Positions 9,508 through 17,720 of a stretch of 64,000 nt of DNA are shown in pieces. The stretch is from contig NZ_JADPVI010000001.1 in the NCBI RefSeq assembly GCF_015679325.1, positions 620,001 through 684,000 of the forward strand, given 5' to 3'. The first letter of the stretch is position 1; each line of letters opens with the position of its first letter. Under the pieces are notes generated by a model. It was not told the origin of the DNA. It saw only the letters and a list, made by a program, of their open reading frames with translations, and made no database searches. This DNA comes from Kaistella gelatinilytica (GTDB lineage: Bacteria > Bacteroidota > Bacteroidia > Flavobacteriales > Weeksellaceae). Both the position numbers and the translations under genes were made by a program.

Positions 9508-10221
9508 ATGAGTTTTCTCACCGCCGAATGGAATAATTTAGCCATGATCAATTACGTAGTCGAACCCAAAATTCTGGAAAAATATGTTCCGGCCGGAACT
9601 GAACTCGATTTTTTCGAAGGCAAATGTTACGTGAGTTTTATCGGATTTCTTTTTGAAAACGTGAAAGTTTTAGGATTGAAAATTCCATTTCATACCGATT
9701 TTGAAGAAGTTAATCTAAGATTCTATGTAAGACGTTTTGAAAATGGTGCGTGGAAAAGAGGTGCGGTTTTCATCAGCGAAATTGTTCCAAAATTTGCGAT
9801 CTCGTTCATAGCAAATACTTTCTACAACGAACATTATGAGACTTTTCCGATGAAACATACATTGAAAGTCAATGACAATTCCCGCGAATTCATCTATCAA
9901 TGGAAAGTCAATGAGAAATGGAACACGATTCAGGTTGAAACTAATAAGGGTCCGATTGCAATTGAAATTGGTTCTGAAGCTGAATTTATCACTGAACATT
10001 ATTTTGGGTATAACAAAGTGAGTGATCACGAAACGATCGAATATCAGGTCACGCATCCAAGATGGCAACAATATGAAGTGACCAGCAATAATTCTACGAT
10101 TAACATTGAGGAAGTTTATGGAAAAGAATTCGCATTCATCAAGGACTTAAAACCAACTTCTGTATTTCTCGCAGTGGGTTCAAAAATAAGTATTGAAGAT
10201 AAACGAAAAATTAAATTGTAA
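9508..10221 (+). CDS. DUF2071 / YqjF-like protein
   Basis: 237 aa without a signal peptide or membrane segment. The opening TAEWNNLAMINYVVEPKILEKYVPAGTE and the later VNLRFYVRR ... GAVFISEIVPK are typical of the DUF2071 family, which adopts an acetoacetate-decarboxylase-like beta fold. No catalytic activity has been shown for most members. The gene stands between the pyr terminator and an osmolyte importer; the 93-bp gap to the importer and the promoter there indicate separate transcription. Function unknown. Confidence 0.75.
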   Translation: MSFLTAEWNNLAMINYVVEPKILEKYVPAGTELDFFEGKCYVSFIGFLFENVKVLGLKIPFHTDFEEVNLRFYVRRFENGAWKRGAVFISEIVPKFAISFIANTFYNEHYETFPMKHTLKVNDNSREFIYQWKVNEKWNTIQVETNKGPIAIEIGSEAEFITEHYFGYNKVSDHETIEYQVTHPRWQQYEVTSNNSTINIEEVYGKEFAFIKDLKPTSVFLAVGSKISIEDKRKIKL

Positions 10222-10269
10222 ATCGGTCAAACTCACCTATAAATTAGAATAGCATACAGCGAATTTTTA

Positions 10270-10300
10270 TTGCCTACAAAAAATATAATTTTTACCTTGT
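10270..10300 (+). promoter_or_regulatory. Promoter of the OpuB-like importer operon
   Basis: TTG at 10270-10272, 20-nt spacer, TAccTTGt at 10293-10300, one mismatch from TAnnTTTG. The TTG could be misread as an in-frame start codon of the next gene; its role as the -33 element argues for translation from ATG 10315. Confidence 0.6.
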
Positions 10301-10314
10301 ATGAAATTATATCA

Positions 10315-11853
10315 ATGGATTTCTGGGAACGCCGAATTTATTATCTTAATCTCGCCGCAGAGCATTTGCTGCTTTCCCTGGGTTCGCTTTTAGCCGTGAC
10401 TTTTCTTGGAATTTCGCTCGGTATTTTTGTCTTTTATTCTACGAAAAGCCGGAAAGTAATTCTTCCTTTAATTAATTTTCTCTACACCATTCCTTCCATC
10501 GCGATGTTTGGTTTGCTGATTCCCATTGTTGGAATCGGTTTAAATAATGCTTTGATCGTCCTGGTTTTATACGGTTTACTACCAATGGTAAGAAGCACGT
10601 TCAGCGGTTTAAAGGAAGTTCCCGCGCAACTGGTAGAAGCAGCGCAAGGTTTAGGTTCAACACCATTTCAGGTTTTCAAAAACATTTATTTTCCGCTCGC
10701 CCTACCTTCTATTTTATCGGGTTTAAGAATTACAGTAGTAATGATTGTGGCATTGACTGGTTTGGCTGCATTAATAGGTGCGGGTGGCCTTGGACAAGCA
10801 ATTTTTCGTGGTTTGAATACGATGAATACTGGTTTAATTGTCACAGGATCTCTCGGTATTTCCCTCTTTGCAATTTTGGGCGATCAATGGATCGGAGTTT
10901 TTGAAAAAGACAATAGTTTTCAAAGAGTAATTTCAAAAAATGCTACGAGAAAGCAAAAAAATAGAATTGTTTTTCCAAGTCTTTTGGTTTTAATTTTTAC
11001 GATCGCCGCTTTATTTTATTTAAATCCTTTAAGTTCAAGTAATTCCAAAACCATCGTCGTAGCTTCAAAACCTACAAGTGAACAGTTTATTTTAGGCGAA
11101 ATAATCGCGCAGGAGATTGAAGCAAATTCCGATATAAAAGTGATCCGAAAATTCGGAATTGGAGGTGGAACAACGAATATTCATCCCGCAATGCTATCTA
11201 AAGATTTAGATGTTTATGTGGAATACACGGGAACAGCCTGGCTCAATGTTTTAAAGGAAAAGCTGCCGGAAAATCACCTGATCAATTTTGAGGAGTTAAA
11301 TAAAACTTATCAAAATAAGTTCAAATTAAAATGGCTCGGACTTTTAGGTTTCAATAATACCTATGGTTTGGCGATCAGTAAAAATGATTCTCAGAAAAAT
11401 AATATCCTTACTTACACAGAACTTGCATTGAAAAGCAACGACTATACTTTTGGAGCAGAATTCGATTTTTTTGAAAGAAGTGACGCTTTTCCAGGGTTGA
11501 AAAAATTGTATCCATTTCAATTTAAAAAATTAGAGGAAATGGATATCAATCTTCGGTACAAAGCTTTTGAGGAAGGAAAAATAAACGCAGTTGATGTATT
11601 CACAACCGATGCACAGATTAAAAATTTGAATCTTAAAGTTTTAAAAGATGATAAAAATTATTTTCCAAGCTATGAAGCCGGGATTGTCATTCGTCAGGAG
11701 ATTTTAGAAAAATATCCCGAAATCGAAACTCTTTTGAATAAACTTCAGACTAAAATCTCGACCGAAAAAATGCAGCAGCTCAATTATGAAGTTGAGATTG
11801 AAAAGAAAAGTCCGGCAGAAGTGGCAAAAAATTTCCTAAAAACTTTAAACTAA
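10315..11853 (+). CDS. OpuB/ProW-type ABC permease fused to substrate-binding domain
   Basis: 512 aa from ATG 10315. The N-terminal half (about residues 20-225) is a binding-protein-dependent permease with five or six helices and the EAA-loop region LVEAAQGLGSTPFQVFKNIYFPLALP. After one further helix (about 230-250) follows an OpuAC-type periplasmic binding domain (about 255-510) with IGGGTTNIHPAMLSKDLDVYVEYTGT. It should import a quaternary amine osmolyte such as glycine betaine or choline, powered by the ATPase encoded 4 bp downstream. Permease-receptor fusions are known in this family. Exact ligand not readable. Confidence 0.88.
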   Translation: MDFWERRIYYLNLAAEHLLLSLGSLLAVTFLGISLGIFVFYSTKSRKVILPLINFLYTIPSIAMFGLLIPIVGIGLNNALIVLVLYGLLPMVRSTFSGLKEVPAQLVEAAQGLGSTPFQVFKNIYFPLALPSILSGLRITVVMIVALTGLAALIGAGGLGQAIFRGLNTMNTGLIVTGSLGISLFAILGDQWIGVFEKDNSFQRVISKNATRKQKNRIVFPSLLVLIFTIAALFYLNPLSSSNSKTIVVASKPTSEQFILGEIIAQEIEANSDIKVIRKFGIGGGTTNIHPAMLSKDLDVYVEYTGTAWLNVLKEKLPENHLINFEELNKTYQNKFKLKWLGLLGFNNTYGLAISKNDSQKNNILTYTELALKSNDYTFGAEFDFFERSDAFPGLKKLYPFQFKKLEEMDINLRYKAFEEGKINAVDVFTTDAQIKNLNLKVLKDDKNYFPSYEAGIVIRQEILEKYPEIETLLNKLQTKISTEKMQQLNYEVEIEKKSPAEVAKNFLKTLN

Positions 11854-11857
11854 AAGA

Positions 11858-12499
11858 ATGGAAAACAAAGCGGTAATTTCAGTTCAAAATATCAATTTCT
11901 TTTACGGTTCACAAAAAATTTTAAATAACTTTTCTGCAGATTTTGAGAAAGGAAGTTTTACCTGCATTTTGGGTGAAAGCGGAAGCGGAAAATCAACTTT
12001 ACTGCGTATTATCAATGGACTTTTAACACCGGAAAGTGGTTTGATCAAAATTGATGGTGAGATTCTTAACGCAGAAAATTTAATTCAGAAGCGATTAGAA
12101 ATGGGTTATGTTTTACAGGGAAATTCCTTATTTCCGCACTTAACGGTGTTCCAGAATATGATCTACTGCTTGAAACTATTGAAAAAATCTGATGCTTTTT
12201 GCGAAGATAAAATTGCAGATCTGCTGCATTTAGTTGGGTTGAAAGAAGATCTGTTAAAAAAATTCCCGGATGAAATTAGTGGTGGACAAAAACAACGCGT
12301 AGGAATTATCCGAGCAATTGCACACGACCCAAAAATCGTTTTGATGGATGAGCCTTTTTCAGCCCTCGATAGTGAAACGCGTGACAAATTACAGCTTTTA
12401 GTAAGAGACATCCACGAAAAATTGAAAACTACTTTTGTTATGGTAACGCACTCTAAACAGGAAGCCGAAGTTTTATCAACGAACATCTTGCAATTATAA
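11858..12499 (+). CDS. ABC transporter ATPase for the OpuB-like importer
   Basis: 213-aa nucleotide-binding domain with Walker A GESGSGKST, Q-loop region, signature SGGQKQRVGI, Walker B IVLMDEPFSALD and the H-loop histidine in VMVTHSK. It is much shorter than OpuA/OpuB ATPases (about 380-400 aa) because the C-terminal tandem CBS domains that sense ionic strength are absent. Starts 4 bp after the permease-receptor gene, so it is the second gene of a two-gene importer operon. Confidence 0.92.
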   Translation: MENKAVISVQNINFFYGSQKILNNFSADFEKGSFTCILGESGSGKSTLLRIINGLLTPESGLIKIDGEILNAENLIQKRLEMGYVLQGNSLFPHLTVFQNMIYCLKLLKKSDAFCEDKIADLLHLVGLKEDLLKKFPDEISGGQKQRVGIIRAIAHDPKIVLMDEPFSALDSETRDKLQLLVRDIHEKLKTTFVMVTHSKQEAEVLSTNILQL

Positions 12500-12543
12500 A
12501 AAGCTTTCAGAGAAATTTCATCATTGAGATTTCCTGATAAAAA

Positions 12544-12570
12544 AAAAGCGAAGAACAAATCTTCGCTTTT
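12544..12570. terminator. Bidirectional terminator between convergent genes
   Basis: 11-bp perfect stem AAAAGCGAAGA / TCTTCGCTTTT with a 5-nt loop. An A run on one side and T run on the other let it serve both the importer operon (plus) and the anti-sigma gene (minus). Confidence 0.82.
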
Positions 12571-12592
12571 ATATTTTTAAAAAATTTTCTCA

Positions 12593-13369
12593 TTAAATTG
12601 TACCCATCACATACATTTCATCCATTGTTGGAGTAGGATTTCCACCTTCTTTTTCAAGGGTTATTGCAAACGCTTTTGCATTAGTTACCGATTTCATTTC
12701 CTGAATGGTAGAAGATTTATTCGCACTATACATTCCCATGTCTACAGGTTTCCCGTCAACAATCGCCCAAAGTTGATATTGTTTACCACTTGGCGCTGCA
12801 GGTAAGTTTTTTATTTCCAGGAAAACCTTTTTAGAAGTGTGCCAATAAACGTCGGCCAGCATATTTGGATGATTGGCAACTCCTTTAAGTTCGATCTTAA
12901 CAGAGTTTTGCATCATCGAATTCATTTCCTCTAAATTGGTAACTTTCGTTGCAAGAACGGTATTATTTTGAGCAATTTGCTCGAGTTCCGTGTTTTTCGA
13001 ATTCACTTCGTATCCCAAAAATCCTAACCCAAAAAGAACAGCAACTGAAGCGACCTTAATCCAAGTTGGGATCTGATAACTTGTTTTTTGCTCAACACGA
13101 TTGGTCTGAAGCGGAATTATTTTTCCACTCATTTCTTTTGGCGCCGAAAAATCTAACTTTTTCAGCAATTCCAATTTAATGTGATTTGGTGGGGTGATCG
13201 CGGTTTTTGTCGCAAATTCTTCTAAAATTCGTTGGTATTCCAATACGGCAGTTTTAACTTCTGGATTATTGGCCATCACGCATTCTAGAATCGAGGATTC
13301 TTCCTGAGAACAATTTCCCAAAACGTAATCTTCTATAACTCCTGATGATATGTAATTTTTAATATCCAC
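12593..13369 (-). CDS. Anti-sigma factor, RskA-like, single-pass membrane protein
   Basis: 258 aa. N-terminal cytoplasmic sigma-binding region (about 1-75, IEDYVLGNCSQEESSILECVM), one transmembrane helix (about 103-121, IPTWIKVASVAVLFGLGFLGYEV), a coiled-coil linker, then the extracytoplasmic RskA C-terminal domain (about 155-258, GKQYQLWAIVDGKPVDMGMY). The outer part contains about ten methionines. Translated just 2 bp after the ECF sigma gene stop, so the pair forms one operon in which this protein holds the sigma factor at the membrane until a signal releases it. Signal unknown; oxidation is suggested by the neighbouring msrB. Confidence 0.87.
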   Translation of the reverse strand: MDIKNYISSGVIEDYVLGNCSQEESSILECVMANNPEVKTAVLEYQRILEEFATKTAITPPNHIKLELLKKLDFSAPKEMSGKIIPLQTNRVEQKTSYQIPTWIKVASVAVLFGLGFLGYEVNSKNTELEQIAQNNTVLATKVTNLEEMNSMMQNSVKIELKGVANHPNMLADVYWHTSKKVFLEIKNLPAAPSGKQYQLWAIVDGKPVDMGMYSANKSSTIQEMKSVTNAKAFAITLEKEGGNPTPTMDEMYVMGTI

Positions 13370-13371
13370 TA

Positions 13372-13947
13372 TTATTTAAGTAAAAAAAATAAAATAACAA
13401 ATTGAAAATCTCTCAAAACTGTTTTTAATTCTAGTAAAGCTGCTCTTGTTCTTGTTTTTACGGTTCCTAAAGGAATACCGAGTTGTTCTGCAATTTCTTC
13501 CTGCGTGAAACCTCCAAAATAAGCTTTGTTGATCAAAATACTGTAGTCCGACCTCAATGTGTTCACTAATTTCTCTACTTCCTGGAACTCATGTTTCTGT
13601 TCCGTAGAGAGTGACTTATTATCATCTACGAAATCTGGAATGCTTTGGTTTTGCAAATCGTTCTGAAATGATTTAGATTTCAGTCGGTCGATTGCAGAAT
13701 TTCGAGCAATATTAAGCATCCAAGTATAAAGTGTGCCTTTATTTTGGTCGAACGAAGTTATGGAATTCCATATTTTGACAAAGGTATCTTGTAAAACTTC
13801 ATTAGCTTCCTCTTCATATTTCACTATACGAAAAATCACCCCATAGAATGCAGGTGAGTAATTATCATATAAATAATTGAATCCTTTTTGATCCCTACTC
13901 AAGAGTAAGGAAACAAGTTGATCTGTGTTTAAGGATTCTTTTTTCAT
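13372..13947 (-). CDS. ECF-type RNA polymerase sigma factor
   Basis: 191 aa from ATG 13947. Sigma-70 region 2 is at about residues 20-90 (ANEVLQDTFVKIWNSI), region 4 at about 125-180 (YFGGFTQEEIAEQLGIPLGTVKTRTRAALLEL). A longer reading frame extends upstream, but a consensus promoter lies at 13961-13991 and the extension is unlike the family, so the shorter start is right. Downstream partner is an RskA-like anti-sigma factor. The divergent msrB gene is a candidate target, by position only. Confidence 0.93.
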   Translation of the reverse strand: MKKESLNTDQLVSLLLSRDQKGFNYLYDNYSPAFYGVIFRIVKYEEEANEVLQDTFVKIWNSITSFDQNKGTLYTWMLNIARNSAIDRLKSKSFQNDLQNQSIPDFVDDNKSLSTEQKHEFQEVEKLVNTLRSDYSILINKAYFGGFTQEEIAEQLGIPLGTVKTRTRAALLELKTVLRDFQFVILFFLLK

Positions 13948-13960
13948 GAAGTTGGAAGGG

Positions 13961-13991
13961 CAAATATAAAAGTATTTAATCAAAAACAAAA
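13961..13991 (-). promoter_or_regulatory. Promoter of the ECF sigma/anti-sigma operon
   Basis: Read on the minus strand: TTTTG (13991-13987), 18-nt spacer, TATATTTG (13968-13961). Perfect housekeeping consensus, with the sigma start codon about 14 bp downstream, so the 5' leader is very short. Confidence 0.75.
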
Positions 13992-14038
13992 CCAATTTCT
14001 GTTTATAGTCGTAAATAATTTTCATTACATCATCAATT

Positions 14039-14569
14039 ATGAAAAATATTCTCAAAATATCGGCTTTCCTATTATTGGGATCAGTACTTTTCAGTACGAC
14101 AAATGCGCAAAAAATGCAGGTTGTCAACGGAAAAAGTATTGTGAATCCTTATTATTCCAGAACCAATACCCAAATTTTAAAAATTCCAAATTCAACCTGG
14201 AAAAAGGTTTTAAGCTCTGATTTATATTCGGTTGCAAGATTGGGTGATACAGAAGCAGCTTTTACCGGTAAGTATAACGAGTTCGACGGTAAAGGAACTT
14301 ATTATTGCGCAGTTTGCGGAAATGCTCTTTTTCGGTCAGATGCAAAGTTTTCAAGTACGTGCGGGTGGCCAAGTTTTTATGAACCAATCCGTCCGAAATC
14401 GGTTATCTATAAAAGAGATGAATCTTTCAGTATGGTAAGAACAGAAGTACGCTGCGGAAGATGTGATGCTCACTTAGGTCACGTTTTCGATGATGGCCCA
14501 AAACCTACCAGAAAAAGATTCTGTATGAATTCAATCGCTTTGGAATACGAAAAGTTAAAAAAATCATAA
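14039..14569 (+). CDS. msrB: Exported peptide-methionine (R)-S-oxide reductase
   Basis: 176 aa. A signal peptide (MKNILKISAFLLLGSVLFSTTNAQ) precedes a complete MsrB domain. Zinc is held by Cys90/Cys93 (CAVC) and Cys139/Cys142 (CGRC); Cys162 in RFCMNS is the nucleophile and Cys108 in TCGWPSF the likely resolving residue. It reduces methionine-R-sulfoxide in proteins, here outside the cytoplasm. It is divergent from an ECF sigma operon and followed by a fasciclin protein, which fits an envelope oxidative-damage response. How electrons reach it in the periplasm is not apparent from neighbours. Confidence 0.95.
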   Translation: MKNILKISAFLLLGSVLFSTTNAQKMQVVNGKSIVNPYYSRTNTQILKIPNSTWKKVLSSDLYSVARLGDTEAAFTGKYNEFDGKGTYYCAVCGNALFRSDAKFSSTCGWPSFYEPIRPKSVIYKRDESFSMVRTEVRCGRCDAHLGHVFDDGPKPTRKRFCMNSIALEYEKLKKS

Positions 14570-14645
14570 AAGTAAATCCAAAGGAAATTTGGTCTCGTAA
14601 ATTATAGCAACAACAAATTATACATAAACATTAAAATTTTTTATT

Positions 14646-15221
14646 ATGAACTTCTTAAAAATCACAACAGCTGCTTTAGCACTAACCATGACTTTAGCAA
14701 TCGGAAACACTGCCAACGCACAAATGATGGCAAAAAAACAAAAGACAGTAATGGTAGGTGGAGCACAAATGTACCCTTCTAAAAATATTGTTGAAAATGC
14801 AATGAATTCTAAAGACCACACTACTTTGGTTGCCGCAGTAAAAGCAGCAGGTTTAGTAGAAACTTTAGAAAGTAAAGGACCGTTTACAGTATTTGCTCCA
14901 ACCAATGCAGCATTCGCTAAATTGCCTGCAGGAACTGTAGAAACATTAGTAAAGCCGGAAAATAAAGAAATGCTTACTAAAATTCTTACTTATCACGTCG
15001 TACCAGGAAAAATTTCTTCAAAAGAATTGATGACCTGGATCAAGAAAAACGGCGGAAAATACATGGCAAAAACAGTTCAGGGCGAAGAATTAACTTTCTG
15101 GATGAAAGGAGCAAACATGTATGTAAAAGATGCAAAAGGAAACTCTGCGAAAATTACAATTGCAGATGTTAATCAGTCAAATGGTGTTATTCACGTAATC
15201 GATACGGTTTTAATGCCATAG
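14646..15221 (+). CDS. Secreted fasciclin-domain protein
   Basis: 191 aa with signal peptide (cleavage near ANAQ, residue 25) and one FAS1 domain from about residue 50 to the end. The two conserved FAS1 stretches are visible: GPFTVFAPTNAAFAKLPAGT and ILTYHVVPGK, then SNGVIHVIDTVLMP at the C-terminus. FAS1 domains mediate adhesion or matrix contacts; the bacterial role is usually unknown. The mature N-terminus is methionine-rich. A terminator follows. It is a paralogue of the lipoprotein encoded at 39467-40063. Confidence 0.9.
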   Translation: MNFLKITTAALALTMTLAIGNTANAQMMAKKQKTVMVGGAQMYPSKNIVENAMNSKDHTTLVAAVKAAGLVETLESKGPFTVFAPTNAAFAKLPAGTVETLVKPENKEMLTKILTYHVVPGKISSKELMTWIKKNGGKYMAKTVQGEELTFWMKGANMYVKDAKGNSAKITIADVNQSNGVIHVIDTVLMP

Positions 15222-15245
15222 TTTCATAGTTTTATTTTTAATGGG

Positions 15246-15280
15246 GCCACTTCAATTTCGGTTGAAGTGGCTTTATTATT
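15246..15280 (+). terminator. Terminator after fasciclin gene
   Basis: Stem GCCACTTCAA (15246-15255) / TTGAAGTGGC (15262-15271) with loop TTTCGG and a T-rich tail. Confidence 0.78.
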
Positions 15281-15339
15281 TTATTAAAACGCATATCATA
15301 TCTGCACTTTTTCTTATCTTTAACTAAATTAAATTTGAT

Positions 15340-15939
15340 ATGAAAAAATTACTTTTTACTGCATTTCTGGCGGTTTCTGTGACTGCTTATTCACAATGGT
15401 CAACTCCGGCACCAAGTCCTAAACAAATGATAGAGCAACAATTTTCTCTTTCCAAAATTACAGTGGAGTATGGAAGACCGGGCGTTAAAGGCCGAAAAAT
15501 ATTCGGAGATCTTGTTCCTTTGAATAAAGTTTGGAGAGCTGGAGCAAATGCAGCGACAAAAATCACATTTGGTCAAAATGTAAATTTTGGTGGAAAAATG
15601 GTAATGGCTGGATCTTACAGTATGTTTGCCGTACCGATGGAAAAAGAATGGAAGATCATCTTAAATTCTGTAGCAGATCAGTGGGGCGCTTATGAATACA
15701 ACGAAAAAATGAACATTGCCGAAGTTACTGTTCCCGTTCAAAAATTAGGTGATAAGCAGGAATATTTCGAGATTTCTCTGCAGCCTGTTGATGATCACAC
15801 GACCAATTTAGCTATGAAATGGGACATGACTCAAGTGATGGTTCCAATAAAAGAAGCAAAACCTGAAACAGTTTTGAAAATTATCGAAAAACTAAACGAT
15901 ATCAAGCAGATTGAAAAAGAAGCTGCAGCTAAAAAATAA
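15340..15939 (+). CDS. Secreted DUF2911 protein
   Basis: 199 aa with a signal peptide (MKKLLFTAFLAVSVTAYSQ). The core PSPKQMIEQQFSLSKITVEYGRPGVKGRKIFGDLVPLNKVWRAGAN is the DUF2911 signature, a family abundant in Bacteroidota and of unknown function. Motif TAtcTTTa at 15315-15322 may be its -7 box. It is bounded by terminators on both sides, so it is monocistronic. Confidence 0.88.
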   Translation: MKKLLFTAFLAVSVTAYSQWSTPAPSPKQMIEQQFSLSKITVEYGRPGVKGRKIFGDLVPLNKVWRAGANAATKITFGQNVNFGGKMVMAGSYSMFAVPMEKEWKIILNSVADQWGAYEYNEKMNIAEVTVPVQKLGDKQEYFEISLQPVDDHTTNLAMKWDMTQVMVPIKEAKPETVLKIIEKLNDIKQIEKEAAAKK

Positions 15940-15942
15940 TCT

Positions 15943-15970
15943 AAAGTGAACTTCGGTTCACTTTTTTTTT
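15943..15970 (+). terminator. Terminator after DUF2911 gene, UUCG tetraloop
   Basis: Stem AAAGTGAAC (15943-15951), stable TTCG loop, GTTCACTTT (15956-15964), then a T run. Confidence 0.88.
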
Positions 15971-16095
15971 GGAAAATAATGAAGCTTTGTTTGGGTCTCG
16001 TCTTTTAAGCACCAGATCTTACAATCCTGCAGGTTTTACATCGCGATTCGTTCAAACCGGGATGCAAGAATTGTGCGTCTAATAAAATTAGTTCT

Positions 16096-16140
16096 CAACA
16101 TCCAACTTCCAACTTCCAGCATCCAGCATCAAGCGTCCAG
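16096..16140. repeat. Imperfect heptanucleotide tandem repeat
   Basis: Six 7-nt units of consensus CA(A/G)C(A/T)TC: CAACATC, CAACTTC, CAACTTC, CAGCATC, CAGCATC, AAGCGTC, then CAG. It sits in the 275-bp gap before ada; the rest of that gap holds only a half-palindrome TCTCGTC near 15996. Confidence 0.8.
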
Positions 16141-16168
16141 CAAATAAAAATACTTGTCTATTTTTCGG

Positions 16169-16199
16169 TTGCGCTCTTATTTCACCTCAAGTAAATTTG
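16169..16199 (+). promoter_or_regulatory. Promoter of ada
   Basis: TTG at 16169-16171, 20-nt spacer, TAaaTTTG at 16192-16199; the start codon is 16 bp downstream. Perfect match to the Bacteroidota consensus. Confidence 0.75.
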
Positions 16200-16214
16200 C
16201 TTTAAATTTACAAC

Positions 16215-17258
16215 ATGCAACTTTCAAACGACATCATGTATCAAGCTTCCTTCAATAAAAACCCGGATTTTGAAGGTGTTTTTTGGATGGGCGTGAAAAC
16301 CACCGGAATTTTTTGCAGACCAACCTGTACTGCCCGGAAGCCAAAACCAGAAAATGTAGAATTTTTTCAGAATGCAAAAGAGGCGATATTAAAAGGATAT
16401 CGACCGTGCAAAGTTTGTAAACCCTTAGAGAATCCAAATGAAACACCGGAATATATTCAGAAAATCTTAGAAGAGCTTCGGGAAGATCCTTCCTTAAGAT
16501 TTAAAGATATAGATCTGGTAGAACGTGGATTAGAACCTGCAACGATCAGAAGATGGTTTCAGAAGAATCACGGAATGACCTTTCAAGCTTTTCAGAGAAT
16601 GTTTCGACTAAACACAGCTTTCAAAAAAATACAGCAAGGTGACAATATTATCGACACTGCTTACGACAGCGGTTTCGATAGTTTAAGTGGTTTTAATGAA
16701 AGTTTCAAATCGATATTCGGAGTTTCGCCGAAAAATTCAAAAACCCAGAAAATTATCGATCTAAAAAGAATAGAAACTCCCATCGGAACAATGTATGCTG
16801 CTGCAACAGAAGACGGAATTTGCATGCTCGAATTCACCGACCGAAAAATGCTGGAAATGGAATGCAAAGATCTGGCAAAATCCTTAAATGCAATCATCGT
16901 TCAAGGCGAAAATCCTCATTTTAAAACTTTAGAAAAAGAACTTGCTGAATATTTCGAGGGAAACAGAACAGAATTTACCGTTCAACTTTCTCCAGTAGGA
17001 ACTGAATTTCAGAAATCTGTCTGGAAAACTTTAATGAAAATTCCTTACGGCGAAACCTGGACGTACCGAAAACAATCGGAAGTTTTAGGAGATGCAAAAA
17101 AAGTTCGTGCCGTCGCAAACGCGAACGGAATGAATAAAATTTCGATCCTTATTCCTTGCCATCGCGTTATCGGAAGCAATGGAACTTTAACCGGTTATGG
17201 CGGCGGAATTTGGCGCAAACAAAAATTACTGGAGTTGGAAAAAGCGATTCTTTTCTAA
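16215..17258 (+). CDS. ada: Ada: DNA methylation-damage sensor/regulator and O6-alkylguanine transferase
   Basis: 347 aa, a full-length Ada. The N-terminal zinc domain has Cys34, Cys38 (GIFCRPTCTARKP), Cys65 and Cys68 (CKVC); Cys34 takes methyl groups from phosphotriesters and switches the protein to an activator. An AraC-type HTH follows (about 85-170), then a methylguanine transferase domain (about 185-345) with acceptor Cys315 in IPCHRV. It directly repairs alkylated DNA and probably activates its own promoter. Followed within 40 bp by an NTF2-like gene. Confidence 0.95.
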   Translation: MQLSNDIMYQASFNKNPDFEGVFWMGVKTTGIFCRPTCTARKPKPENVEFFQNAKEAILKGYRPCKVCKPLENPNETPEYIQKILEELREDPSLRFKDIDLVERGLEPATIRRWFQKNHGMTFQAFQRMFRLNTAFKKIQQGDNIIDTAYDSGFDSLSGFNESFKSIFGVSPKNSKTQKIIDLKRIETPIGTMYAAATEDGICMLEFTDRKMLEMECKDLAKSLNAIIVQGENPHFKTLEKELAEYFEGNRTEFTVQLSPVGTEFQKSVWKTLMKIPYGETWTYRKQSEVLGDAKKVRAVANANGMNKISILIPCHRVIGSNGTLTGYGGGIWRKQKLLELEKAILF

Positions 17259-17296
17259 ATAGATAAGATTTTCAAGACAATTAAAAATTTAAACTT

Positions 17297-17659
17297 ATGA
17301 ATCCGGAAGATTTAAAAAATATAGCAAAACTTTGGTTCAAAGCATTCAAAGATCATAATTTAGAAGATCTGCTCGAATTATATGATGACAATGCCGAACA
17401 TTTTAGTCCGAAATTAAAAATCCGCGAACCGGAAACAAATGGTTTAATTCGGGGGAAAGAATCTTTGAGAAAATGGTGGAAAGACTGTTTTGAGCGATTG
17501 CCCACTTTACAATATTCAGTCAATAAATTAACTGCCGATTCCGATCAGGTTTTTATGGAATATACCCGAAAAGTGCAGGGAGAAGAAGATATGCAGATCG
17601 GCGAGGTCCTTGAAATAAAGAATGGTAAGATCGTTTTCTCCAGAGTTTATCACGGCTAA
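17297..17659 (+). CDS. NTF2-like (SnoaL) small protein
   Basis: 120 aa, cytoplasmic. The pattern IAKLWFKAFKDHNLEDLLELYDDNAEHFSPKL ... IRGKESLRKWWKDCFERLPTLQY is the SnoaL/NTF2-like cone fold used by many small hydrolases and isomerases. No catalytic residue set can be assigned. It follows ada by 38 bp on the same strand and may be cotranscribed. Confidence 0.75.
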   Translation: MNPEDLKNIAKLWFKAFKDHNLEDLLELYDDNAEHFSPKLKIREPETNGLIRGKESLRKWWKDCFERLPTLQYSVNKLTADSDQVFMEYTRKVQGEEDMQIGEVLEIKNGKIVFSRVYHG

Positions 17660-17698
17660 CTTTCAGAAAATATTATTACGTAAACTAAAACTAATTTT

Positions 17699-17706
17699 TA
17701 TCTTTG
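17699..17706 (+). promoter_or_regulatory. -7 element of the GNAT gene
   Basis: TAtcTTTG, 14 bp before ATG 17721. No clear TTG at the matching -33 distance, so strength is uncertain. It supports the downstream start codon over an upstream one at 17622. Confidence 0.5.
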
Positions 17707-17720
17707 AAAAAATTAACGCT

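Noticed and set aside
13948-14127. 60-residue N-terminal extension of the ECF sigma factor
   Set aside because: It covers a perfect promoter (13961-13991) and overlaps msrB; sigma region 2 starts normally from ATG 13947.
16096-16140. CRISPR-like array
   Set aside because: Units are 7 nt with no spacers, and no cas genes are present.
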